Assembly: GCF_001026905.1 (NCBI RefSeq)
Contig: NZ_LAQL01000003.1
Coordinates: 62,001-126,000 of the forward strand
Reading direction: 5' to 3'
DNA length: 64,000 nt
Source of the DNA: Kiloniella spongiae
GTDB taxonomy: Bacteria; Pseudomonadota; Alphaproteobacteria; Kiloniellales; Kiloniellaceae
Translations under genes and position numbers: made by a program
Notes under the pieces: generated by a model
Database searches by the model: none
What the model was told of the DNA's origin: nothing
What the model saw: only the letters and a program-made list of their open reading frames with translations
In this document: piece after piece, positions 1-8,291 of the stretch
How positions within the stretch are numbered: position 1 is the stretch's first letter
Layout: each line of letters starts with the position of its first letter

Positions 1-984
1 CGTCGTTAGAAGGTCGTCAATACCGAGTTGTTCTTCGGTTATTGGTATAGGTAAAGTCGCTTCGGAGATTGTAGAGCTTTCATTGATAAGGTTTGCTAAA
101 TCAAAGCTCTGTTCCTCTAGAAGATCTGTTGCTAAATAGGAATCGTCTTCATTTGTCTCAACAACAGATTTTTCCGAATTAGGACCTGTTGCTTTGTCGG
201 CTAAAGCGACAGCAGGGATAGCAGCCCCTAACAAGGCGGAATAATAAGCCTCTGTTTTAAGGGAAGAAGAGTTCTTTTTTCGATAACCAAGTTGATGAAA
301 CAGACGTTGGTCAATTGGTTGTCTATCTTGTGCATCAAGGTCTGACAAATAGCGATCATAAAAATCACTATCTTCTTCGATTTCATCAAATTCGATTTCA
401 AGGGACTGGATATCCATTGGCTCAAAATCACTTTGAAAGATATAGGGTAGCAATGCAAAATGGAGATCTTCTTTGGCAAAATCGAGCTTTTCTCTTAGCC
501 GTGTTCTTGCTCGTGAAAATCTGCTCATAACGGTACCAAGTGGTAGAGAGAGCTCATCCGCTGTTTGTTGATAGCTATTACCGTTAATAACGATTTCCTT
601 AAGAACATTTCGGTCGTTACCTGATAGTCCGTAAATGGCATTTTCAACCTGCATAAGGATTGAACGATGTTCAATGTTTGCTTCTGAAGAATAATCAGGA
701 TCAATAATAATATCGTCATCAATTGAACCCTGAATTTTTACTTGTCGCTGACTTTGGCGAATTTGATCGATCCAGAGATTTTTCATAATCATTCTGAACC
801 ACGGTTCCAGGCCATAGTCTTCGTTATAGGTATATTTTTTAGATAAAACTCTTGCACAGGTTTCTTGTAAAAGGTCCGAAGCCTTTTCCTGATCTTTTGT
901 TAGGTATACAGCATAGCGTTTTAATTTTGGCATCAGAGATACCAAATTTTTTTCAACTACGATGCTTCCGCCATTATCTTGCAT
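1..984 (-). CDS. ECF-type RNA polymerase sigma factor with long C-terminal extension (partial, runs off left edge)
   Basis: The reading frame is open from the ATG at 984 to base 1, giving 328 codons without a stop. Residues about 10-80 match sigma region 2 (a KLKRYA segment, then EKASDLLQETCARV and EPWFRMIMKNLWIDQIR). Residues about 100-160 match region 4, including the SLPLGTVMSRFSRARTRLRE helix-turn-helix. ECF sigma factors direct RNA polymerase to stress or envelope promoters and usually end near residue 170-200. This one continues for at least 160 more residues that are acidic and low in complexity, with a short hydrophobic stretch near residue 245-255 (ALLGAAIPAVALA). A GAGGG-like ribosome site precedes the start. 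It lies in the same orientation as the secreted RTX gene behind it. The tail could be a regulatory domain or a fused second protein; its end is not visible. Confidence 0.85.
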   Translation of the reverse strand, partial: MQDNGGSIVVEKNLVSLMPKLKRYAVYLTKDQEKASDLLQETCARVLSKKYTYNEDYGLEPWFRMIMKNLWIDQIRQSQRQVKIQGSIDDDIIIDPDYSSEANIEHRSILMQVENAIYGLSGNDRNVLKEIVINGNSYQQTADELSLPLGTVMSRFSRARTRLREKLDFAKEDLHFALLPYIFQSDFEPMDIQSLEIEFDEIEEDSDFYDRYLSDLDAQDRQPIDQRLFHQLGYRKKNSSSLKTEAYYSALLGAAIPAVALADKATGPNSEKSVVETNEDDSYLATDLLEEQSFDLANLINESSTISEATLPIPITEEQLGIDDLLTT

Positions 985-1241
985 TTATCAACCCTCGCTC
1001 TACAACGCCCTCATACCTCCATACGCTCGGGGGATAAAAAAATTCCCGTGTAAGTGAAATTTTTTTTAATAATAATTATAATTGTTATTTATCAATCTCT
1101 TATGATGAGAAAAAAATACAATAATTTTAACTTGTACTGTGAGTTTTTGATTTCACATCAGAAAAATGATTGTTTATTAAGGTTTGTGGTTTGTTTTACA
1201 TAGGCTCTCTTTTGCCTGAAATCTCTTATTGAAACTTGAAA

Positions 1242-1311
1242 GCAAAAAACCTTTTTCGGGCTTTCATAGCAATATGAATATTTTACTATGGGGCCTGAAA
1301 AAGGTTTTTTG
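1242..1311 (-). terminator. Rho-independent terminator of the RTX gene
   Basis: A long inverted repeat pairs AAAAAACCTTTTTC with GAAAAAGGTTTTTT around a 40-base interior that includes CATAG/CTATG. On the minus strand it ends in a T-run about 60 bases past the RTX stop codon. The rest of 985-1370 is AT-rich with no other gene visible. Confidence 0.75.
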
Positions 1312-1370
1312 TCGGAGGTCAAAGTATTAATTTATTCAGCGTTTTGTGTCGCTTAATAATGAAATGATTT

Positions 1371-3416
1371 TTACGGATCATAAGAAACGACATTATCTTC
1401 GTCGAGTTTAACAAGGATACTTGTTAAGTCGCTGGTTGCATCGAAAACAGCAATTTTTGTGAAACTTTCTCCTGAATTTGTACCATCAGTATCCACTTTG
1501 AGGACGTATTGCCCTGATTTTGTTTGCGTAATTTTTATGTAATCGCTGATATCATCGCCATCTTTATAGGTATCAGAAATTAGATCACTAATGTCCAAAA
1601 TGTCACCGGATGAGTAACCTTGGACAGTATCTATATCAGTGCCAACATTCTGACCGGAAAAATCGAAGGTATCATCACCAGCGCCGCCAATAAGAATGTC
1701 GTCGCCTTCGCCACCGATAAGTAAGTCGAGACCTTCCCCACCGATCAGTGTGTCATTGCCTTCTCCACCCTTTAAGCGATCATCACCTGTGCCGCCATCA
1801 ATGATATCGTCACCTGTTTTCCCAGACAGTTTGTCGTTGCCATCACCGCCTTTCAAGATGTCGTTACCTTCTCCCCCATTGAGTTTGTCGTCTCCTTCGC
1901 CACCTTTAAGTAAATCATCACCTGCGCCACCATCTATGATATCGTTACCTAATTTCCCAGACAGTTTGTCGTTGCCATCACCGCCTTTCAAGATGTCGTC
2001 ACCTTCTCCCCCATTGAGTTTGTCGTCACCATCTCCGCCTTCCAGAAGATCATCACCATCGCCACCAATGAGTTGATCATTCCCATCACCACCCCACAGT
2101 TTGTCGTCTCCCTCACCACCGTCGAGAAGATCGTTACCTAAATCACCATTGAGAAGATCGTTTCCAGCCCCGGCATAGATTTTGTCATCACCCCAACCAC
2201 CGGTTAGTGCATCATTTCCATCTCCGCCATCGAGGGTGTCATCGCCATCGCCACCATCTAGATAGTCATCACCGTCGCCACCATCGAGGCTGTCATCGCC
2301 CGCGCCACCGAAAAGGTGATCATCGCCTTCACCGCCCTTAAGTGTATCGTTTCCATCACCACCGTGGAGAATGTCGTTACCTGTTTTGCCAGACAGTTTG
2401 TCGTTTCCATCGCCGCCTTTTAATATATCGTTACCTTCTCCCCCATTGAGTTTGTCGTCTCCGGCACCGCCTTCCAGAATGTCATCGCCATCGCCACCAT
2501 CTAGATAGTCATCACCGTCGCCACCATCGAGGTGGTCGTTACCTTCTCCGCCATAAAGCTTATCGTTATCGTTTCCACCGTAAAGTTCATCATCACCTAG
2601 GCCACCATCAAGAATATCTTCGCCACTTCCTCCGAAAAGTTTGTCGTTGCCATCTTTACCTTTTAATTCATCATTACCTTTTTGCCCCCGCAAGATATCA
2701 TCACCTGGACCTCCAACAAGTTTGTCGTCACCGTCTCCACCGTAGAGTTTGTCGTCACCGTCACCTCCGAAGAGTTTGTCGTCACCGTCAAGACCATAGA
2801 TCTTGTCATTACCTGCCCCACCAGTGAGCCTATCTTTTCCTGGCGTGCCAATAATTGTTTGATCAATGATTAAGGGGGGACTTAATTCTGAAGATTCTAA
2901 GAATTCGTTTCTTCTACTTAGGAGTAAGATTTGTCCAAGAGTTTGATCTGTGTTGCCTTGCAAAGTTGTTTGTACGTCGAGACCGCCATCATCAAAAATT
3001 AGGTCGCCAAGATTATCGTTGTATGTACTTCCTCCGCCGCTAACTGGGTTTGTGTTTGAAGCTGCTGTTTCCAACGTGTCATCGGTGAGCAAGGCAAGAG
3101 AGCGTTTGATTAGAAGGTCTGCAGAATATTCCACGCCTCCGATAACCAGAATGGGAATGTCTTGAGCATTTATTTTTTCGAGCAGATTGCTAAATACAAT
3201 TCTGTTGTCAATTTCGCCATCCTGATCTGTATCGAATGTCAGGATATAATCATTGCCTTCTATACTTGGCTTAGCATCTGCAGCGTTAAAATTCAAAACA
3301 GCTTTTTGTCCAGCATCCAGAGAGATATGAAAGTTTTCTCCTGTTGGAGGCAAAGATATTGTGATTTCATCTGATGCCTGTTTAGTAAGATCGCTCTGTA
3401 ACACATTATCAGTCAT
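1371..3416 (-). CDS. RTX calcium-binding protein, type I secretion substrate
   Basis: About 681 residues. The N-terminal 200 residues form a non-repeat domain with an acidic calcium-like loop (DTDQDGEID). Residues about 200-560 are an uninterrupted array of some 40 nonapeptides of the GGxGxDxLx type, which form calcium-filled parallel beta-rolls. The last 100 residues carry a type I secretion target (a GGAGDDTFDFSG start, then a hydrophobic-acidic terminus). No Sec signal is present, as expected for export by an ABC/HlyD/TolC machine; none is encoded in this window. I chose the ATG at 3416, which has GGAG eight bases upstream, over an in-frame TTG at 3455. Several blocks of about 45 residues (LNGGEGxDILKGGDGNDKLSGK) recur almost unchanged, so the array grew by internal duplication. 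No catalytic domain is seen; adhesin or S-layer-like roles are possible. Confidence 0.9.
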   Translation of the reverse strand: MTDNVLQSDLTKQASDEITISLPPTGENFHISLDAGQKAVLNFNAADAKPSIEGNDYILTFDTDQDGEIDNRIVFSNLLEKINAQDIPILVIGGVEYSADLLIKRSLALLTDDTLETAASNTNPVSGGGSTYNDNLGDLIFDDGGLDVQTTLQGNTDQTLGQILLLSRRNEFLESSELSPPLIIDQTIIGTPGKDRLTGGAGNDKIYGLDGDDKLFGGDGDDKLYGGDGDDKLVGGPGDDILRGQKGNDELKGKDGNDKLFGGSGEDILDGGLGDDELYGGNDNDKLYGGEGNDHLDGGDGDDYLDGGDGDDILEGGAGDDKLNGGEGNDILKGGDGNDKLSGKTGNDILHGGDGNDTLKGGEGDDHLFGGAGDDSLDGGDGDDYLDGGDGDDTLDGGDGNDALTGGWGDDKIYAGAGNDLLNGDLGNDLLDGGEGDDKLWGGDGNDQLIGGDGDDLLEGGDGDDKLNGGEGDDILKGGDGNDKLSGKLGNDIIDGGAGDDLLKGGEGDDKLNGGEGNDILKGGDGNDKLSGKTGDDIIDGGTGDDRLKGGEGNDTLIGGEGLDLLIGGEGDDILIGGAGDDTFDFSGQNVGTDIDTVQGYSSGDILDISDLISDTYKDGDDISDYIKITQTKSGQYVLKVDTDGTNSGESFTKIAVFDATSDLTSILVKLDEDNVVSYDP

Positions 3417-3712
3417 GTAACTACTCCGGTTAATCACAAGTGAACCGTTCAACAAAATGTTTCGGGCTCAACTCGGTCAAAGTCACTGTAATTTTAGTGA
3501 CTTGAATGTTTTTCTACCTTTGCCCTTCAACAGGTTTTCTTGTTTTCATGGGCTCATGACTTCCAATACGGCAGGTTCAAAATTTTATTCCCATATCAAG
3601 TGATTTTTTTTAGGCAGGCACGTTAATTGCCGGAATAGAGCATTGGATTGGAATAAAGTAACTCTAATGAACGTATAGGGAATAAGGGGGCTTGAGCACG
3701 GGGAGTGAGTAA

Positions 3713-4333
3713 ATGTATCTAATAAAAAATAATCCAAAAAAATATTGCATAAGCAATGATCAAGAAGCTTTTAATCCAGAAATTAAAAAATGCTTATCCA
3801 ATACTGGTTCTTTGATTACAGAATTCACAAGGTATTGGTCGAGCTTGCCAAAGGTTGGTTTCATACCTGATCGGGATGATTTTTTGCCTGAACGTATTCC
3901 TGGATTATTGCCAAATATTGTTGTTTTAGAGCCTATAAATCGAGATTTTCTCAAATTGCGATTGGTTGGTTCTGCAATTGAGACAAGATTCAACCAACGT
4001 AATTTGGGAGGGCAAAATTATCTTGATTTTGTGAGGCCGATTGACCGTAGTAATGTGTCGCAAGCAATCTTTTCCATGATTGAATATCCCATGGGTTTGT
4101 TGGCTAATCTTCAGATGGGGACGTGTAAGGGGGTATTTTCAACGGGAAACTTAATTGCTTTTCCGGTTAGAAATGCAAACAGTGCACGGTGTTTGATATA
4201 TATTCTACAGGATTTACCCGTTCAGGTTAACTATTCTAATCAAGATGTGAATAGCTTATTTGTGATAAATGGAAAGCTGTTAAGTTATATAGATATTGGT
4301 GCTGGTGTGCCTGCATCAATTAAGCCGATTTAG
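3713..4333 (+). CDS. PAS_5-like (DUF1457-like) protein
   Basis: 206 residues, soluble, without membrane segments or a signal peptide. Residues about 35-175 resemble the PAS_5/DUF1457 family common in Rhodospirillales: a WSSLPKxGxIPDRxDFLP opening, then an LKLRLVGSAIETRFNQRNLGGQNYLDF segment typical of that fold. These proteins hold a PAS-like ligand pocket with no attached output domain, and their partners are mostly unknown. The ATG at 3713 follows a GGGAG ribosome site. The gene is alone between the RTX gene, which is divergent, and a methyltransferase facing it. Two shorter relatives lie at 13309 and 13949. The upstream 3417-3712 region is AT-rich and should hold the divergent promoters; no clear operator stands out. 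Confidence 0.7.
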   Translation: MYLIKNNPKKYCISNDQEAFNPEIKKCLSNTGSLITEFTRYWSSLPKVGFIPDRDDFLPERIPGLLPNIVVLEPINRDFLKLRLVGSAIETRFNQRNLGGQNYLDFVRPIDRSNVSQAIFSMIEYPMGLLANLQMGTCKGVFSTGNLIAFPVRNANSARCLIYILQDLPVQVNYSNQDVNSLFVINGKLLSYIDIGAGVPASIKPI

Positions 4334-4491
4334 TCGGTTGTTAAATTTGAAGATGTGGAATACCCCATTGGCCCTGTGAGCAAACTGGCCCGCGAACTTT
4401 ACTGGGCATGGGCAAAGAGCTAACGCAACACAAACAGGTTAAATTCAATTCCTTTTCTTCAGCCCGGTGCAGTTATATTGCCCTTGATACT

Positions 4492-5394
4492 TTATTTTGA
4501 AGGTATTGCCCCATTTTGAATGGTATTGCTCTGGGCTGTTTTACGTATCTCCCATGTCTTGTTTGTATCGTTTGCACGTGCAATGACGATTATCTCTTTA
4601 TGATTTGCCCTGAATGGGGATTGATCCCAATCTCCGTATAGATGCTCGATTTGAAATCCTGCTTTGCCAAGATGATCTGATAACTCTTGTTGGCTCAGAA
4701 AGCGGATACATGCCTCGGTTTTTACGACTTTGGAATGATGGTTTTCGCTGTTGGTTTCTGCCTTGCCTTGCGTTGGGTGTCTTTCCCGGTAAAGGGTGTA
4801 GTATTTAACAATGGCCCCTTCACCCTGTTCCATAACGTTACGGAGGTCATGCCATACCTCAAACTCTTTATCTGCTGAGATCTCTGCGTTTTTGGGAAGT
4901 ATGAATATCTCTTTTGTTCGTTCGGGCGTCCATCTTAACCATGCTTTGTCCGCCGAATTTCTGGTGTCAAAGGCAATTCGTCCATTCGGGGAGAGGTGAG
5001 TCTTTATATTGGAGAGAACTGCTTGTATATCCTGATCAGTCAGAAAAACCTGAAAGGCATGACCGCTCAGGATAACAAGGTCAAAGCGTTTATCTGACTT
5101 ATAGGTGGCGGCATCTGATCTAACCCAGGATACCTTGCTACCGCAGGGCCGTTTCAAGGCGATGTCCAGCATATTCGGTGCGGGGTCAACCCCGGTTGTA
5201 TCATGTCCGACCTTCGCAAAAGCAGCCGTGAGCAACCCTGTGCCACAGCCTATATCAAGTATTTTTGGCGGAACAGCTGCGGCCTCTGCCAATGAGAGAA
5301 AGAAATCGCAATCTGGTCCCCAGGGGTTTTGTGCGTCATAAAGACGGGTAAGAATGGGATCATGATAATGATCTATCGGAAATGTTTCTGACAT
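4492..5394 (-). CDS. class I SAM-dependent methyltransferase
   Basis: 300 residues. The Rossmann-fold glycine motif I is clear at residues about 47-60 (ILDIGCGTGLLTAAF), followed by an acidic motif at about 68-72 (GVDPA) that binds the ribose of S-adenosylmethionine, and a motif II/III region with DLVILSGHAFQVF. The family transfers a methyl group from SAM to small molecules or proteins; nothing in the sequence fixes the substrate. The C-terminal 130 residues include a beta-rich part like that of Methyltransf_25/11 members acting on small molecules. It is a single gene whose upstream region holds a G-rich repeat. It runs in the same direction as the upstream hybrid kinase with 128 bases between them, so it may be partly cotranscribed. 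Confidence 0.85.
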   Translation of the reverse strand: MSETFPIDHYHDPILTRLYDAQNPWGPDCDFFLSLAEAAAVPPKILDIGCGTGLLTAAFAKVGHDTTGVDPAPNMLDIALKRPCGSKVSWVRSDAATYKSDKRFDLVILSGHAFQVFLTDQDIQAVLSNIKTHLSPNGRIAFDTRNSADKAWLRWTPERTKEIFILPKNAEISADKEFEVWHDLRNVMEQGEGAIVKYYTLYRERHPTQGKAETNSENHHSKVVKTEACIRFLSQQELSDHLGKAGFQIEHLYGDWDQSPFRANHKEIIVIARANDTNKTWEIRKTAQSNTIQNGAIPSK

Positions 5395-5433
5395 TGCTAT
5401 CTTATCGAGGCCATATTAGAGGGCTACACTATA

Positions 5434-5460
5434 GGGGAATGGGAATGGGAATGGGGATGG
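5434..5460 (+). repeat. GGGAAT tandem repeat, canonical G-quadruplex motif
   Basis: Four runs of at least three guanines are spaced by AAT, then GGGGATGG follows. This fits G3+N3 repeated four times on the plus strand. It lies 40 bases upstream of the methyltransferase start, on that gene's template strand, and 60 bases past the kinase stop codon. Confidence 0.7.
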
Positions 5461-5522
5461 TGAGGATGGATAAGAAAATACCCGGAAGTGTTGCGTTAAA
5501 CTGTGATGATTATCAACATAAC

Positions 5523-8108
5523 TTATGCTGATGCAGTTCGAGGATGATCATTGGATAACAAATACGACTGTTCTATTATTTCTTTCAATTGCTCTTCTAT
5601 AAAGGGTTTGGTCAGGACATCGTTCATTCCTGCCTGGCGAAAAATTTCGTGACGATCGGTAAAGGCTTCGGCTGTCAGGCCAATGATTGGAACGTTGGTT
5701 CCTTTATCCGTGGCTCTGATCTGTTCGGTGGCAATGATACCGTTCATAATTGGCATGTGGACGTCCATTAGAATGAGATCAATGTCATTTTGTGCAAAGA
5801 GATCAACAGCTTTCTTTCCATTTTCTGCCTGAATAGTGTCATGGCCAAACTTGGTAAGAAAGGCCTTGGCAATCATAGCGTTTACCTGATTGTCTTCGGC
5901 TAACAGGATGGATAACTTTCCGATATCAGTTTGCTGTGGGCGACTAAGGTGTTTGTGGTAAACATCAATTTCGTCTTGGGTAGGTAGTGTTATGGGGAGC
6001 TCAATCCAAAATGATGTTCCTACGCCCAATTTGCTTGTTACTCTGATGTTTCCTTTCAATAACGAGATCAGGCTGTTTGTAATGCTTAAGCCTAGACCTG
6101 TTCCGCCAAATTTTCGAGTGATGGTATTATCGGCTTGGGTAAAAGCATCAAAAATACTATCTAATCGATCTTCTGCGATACCAACACCGGTATCTTCGAC
6201 AAGGATACTTAGCTCGGTAGTATCGTTTACGTTCGTCAGAGATATTAAGAGTTTTATCTGCCCTTCTTTGGTGAATTTAAAAGCATTGCTCAACAAGTTA
6301 TTCAGGATTTGCCGGAACCGGGTTTGATCACTATAGATCAGCTTGTGATCCTGCAGATCAATATCAGTGATAAACTTAAGCTTCTTTTCATCAGCAAGAG
6401 AACTAAACGTCGCATCAAGAGGTGCCAGCATCTTTGCTATATCAAAAATTCTATTCTCAAGTTCGAGAGCGCCGCTTTCAATTTTGCTCATATCCAGCAC
6501 ATCATTAATGATTTCCAACAAGGCTTGGCTTGATGAAATCAATGTTGAAATCTTGAGCTCCTGATCTGTATTTAAAGGAGTGTTTTTCAATAACTGGGCC
6601 ATACCGATCATGCCGTTTAAGGGGGTGCGAATTTCATGGCTCATGGTTGCCAGAAAATCGGATTTCGCGGAATTGGCTGTTTCTGCGGTATCTCTAGCTT
6701 TTTCCAGTGCTTTTGTTCTCTGTTGGATTTTTGTTTCGAGATTACGGTTTAGTTCGTCTACTTCTCGTTTGGATCTTTCCAGTCTTTCTTCAACAAGTTT
6801 GAGATCTGTTATATCCTGAACAAGACCCGTTACTTGAATAACCTTACCTGATGCATCGCAGTTGAGATCATTATAGCTGGTTAGATAATGAATATCGCCA
6901 TTTCGGTGAACGACGCGATAACTAAGAGAAAACTTGGTTCCTTTCTTCAAGTTTTTGCTCTGAATTTTTTCAACGCGTTCTCGGTCATCCGGATGTACAC
7001 AGGCGATAAATGTGTCGTAACCTGGTGATACATCATCGGGAAGGCCATAAATATTGGCGAGGTTTTCTGACCACTCTTCGTATCCTGTTGTTAAATCCCA
7101 AAACCAATGTCCCATTTGGGCTACACGCTGGGCACGGAGTAAATTATAGTTATTTTTATCAAGACGTTCAGACAGTTCCCGCCGTGTTACGATTTCTTTC
7201 TGTAGCGAAGCCAGGCTCTCCTGGATTTGATCCAGCATTGCATTGAAGCTATAACCGAGTTGCCCGATTTCATCATTGCTGGTGTCTTGAAGCCTTATGT
7301 CAAGGTTGCCTGATTTGATTTGGGTACTCACATCTGCAAGATGAAGGATTGGGCGAATAAGTCTGCTTTGCAGATGAAAATAGCTAATAATGACAAAGGT
7401 TATTGTCGAGAGAACAAGAATGGCTGCAACAATAGTAAGGTGATTGATCTTGTGTTCAATTTCAACGACTTCACGAGCCGTGCGTTGATCAATCTCGATA
7501 CCAAAATTATTTATAGGACGCATGATCTTTGCTTTGGCATTGTGATAGGCATCGCTAAATAAAATATCTGCGGAAAGCTGCGGGTCTGGAGCAGCCTTTC
7601 TGGTCAAGTTGCCTTTGTCATCTGTGAAGAGGCCATTGAGTGCTGCAAAAGCTTTACGTTCCAGAAATACAAGATCGTCAGAATTTGATTTGGCAACTTC
7701 CAGAAATTCCTGTTCTTTTTTGCTGACACCGATAGCTTTAATCAAGGATAATAGAGAGGTAGCGGTTTCTGATGTATCGTTATTAGTTTGCCCAGAAATA
7801 ACGAAATCCCAATAGACACTATTGTAGTTTTGAGGTCGCGATTTCTTTCCATCTCGGATATCCAGAATATCATTGAAATACTGCTCAAATCTCTGTTCCC
7901 CTGTGATGGCATAACTTCTGGCCATACGGGTGAGGTCATTTGAAGATTGGCGTAGTTGGTCAGCAAGCTTTAAAGCTTTTACACGCTGTAATTCTTTATG
8001 GGTTAATTCAGTTGAACTGTCATAGACCAAGCCAAGGGTGAGCGTTGTCGCGCCCAGCAACACCATGAGAAGTGTAAAAATTATAATAACCCGAACACGG
8101 ATCGACAT
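5523..8108 (-). CDS. membrane hybrid sensor histidine kinase (TM-HAMP-PAS-HisKA-HATPase-REC)
   Basis: 861 residues. A transmembrane helix at about 7-28 and another at about 222-245 enclose a periplasmic sensor of about 190 residues. A HAMP linker follows at about 246-300, then a PAS/PAC domain at about 330-440, a coiled coil, and HisKA with phosphoacceptor His491 (ATMSHEIRTPLNG). The ATPase has its N box near 604 and G boxes DTGVGI and GGTGLGL near 640-675. The C-terminal receiver at about 732-850 has the acidic pair ED, phosphoacceptor Asp782 (LILMDVHMP) and the conserved lysine in TKPF. It should autophosphorylate on sensing an external cue and pass phosphate internally to Asp782, then to an Hpt protein. 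No Hpt gene is adjacent, though an Hpt domain exists in the kinase at 22529-25066. The stimulus is unknown. Confidence 0.95.
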   Translation of the reverse strand: MSIRVRVIIIFTLLMVLLGATTLTLGLVYDSSTELTHKELQRVKALKLADQLRQSSNDLTRMARSYAITGEQRFEQYFNDILDIRDGKKSRPQNYNSVYWDFVISGQTNNDTSETATSLLSLIKAIGVSKKEQEFLEVAKSNSDDLVFLERKAFAALNGLFTDDKGNLTRKAAPDPQLSADILFSDAYHNAKAKIMRPINNFGIEIDQRTAREVVEIEHKINHLTIVAAILVLSTITFVIISYFHLQSRLIRPILHLADVSTQIKSGNLDIRLQDTSNDEIGQLGYSFNAMLDQIQESLASLQKEIVTRRELSERLDKNNYNLLRAQRVAQMGHWFWDLTTGYEEWSENLANIYGLPDDVSPGYDTFIACVHPDDRERVEKIQSKNLKKGTKFSLSYRVVHRNGDIHYLTSYNDLNCDASGKVIQVTGLVQDITDLKLVEERLERSKREVDELNRNLETKIQQRTKALEKARDTAETANSAKSDFLATMSHEIRTPLNGMIGMAQLLKNTPLNTDQELKISTLISSSQALLEIINDVLDMSKIESGALELENRIFDIAKMLAPLDATFSSLADEKKLKFITDIDLQDHKLIYSDQTRFRQILNNLLSNAFKFTKEGQIKLLISLTNVNDTTELSILVEDTGVGIAEDRLDSIFDAFTQADNTITRKFGGTGLGLSITNSLISLLKGNIRVTSKLGVGTSFWIELPITLPTQDEIDVYHKHLSRPQQTDIGKLSILLAEDNQVNAMIAKAFLTKFGHDTIQAENGKKAVDLFAQNDIDLILMDVHMPIMNGIIATEQIRATDKGTNVPIIGLTAEAFTDRHEIFRQAGMNDVLTKPFIEEQLKEIIEQSYLLSNDHPRTASA

Positions 8109-8291
8109 ATAGAAACACCTGTTTTCTCTGTGTTATATCCTAATACCGTGTTCTTAAAACGGGGTTAATGAGAAGAGGGTGAACAACAACATATTATGGT
8201 GCTCACTATTGCTGAATAATCATTTGATTTACGATAATTACTTGGCTCCAATGAATGTAGGACATCTTGTCAGCGATAAAATGACTAGATC

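Noticed and set aside
1696-2076. 126-residue plus-strand frame rich in Ser and Pro opposite the RTX gene
   Set aside because: It is the antisense shadow of the glycine/aspartate repeats, with periodic composition forced by the RTX codons and no ribosome site.
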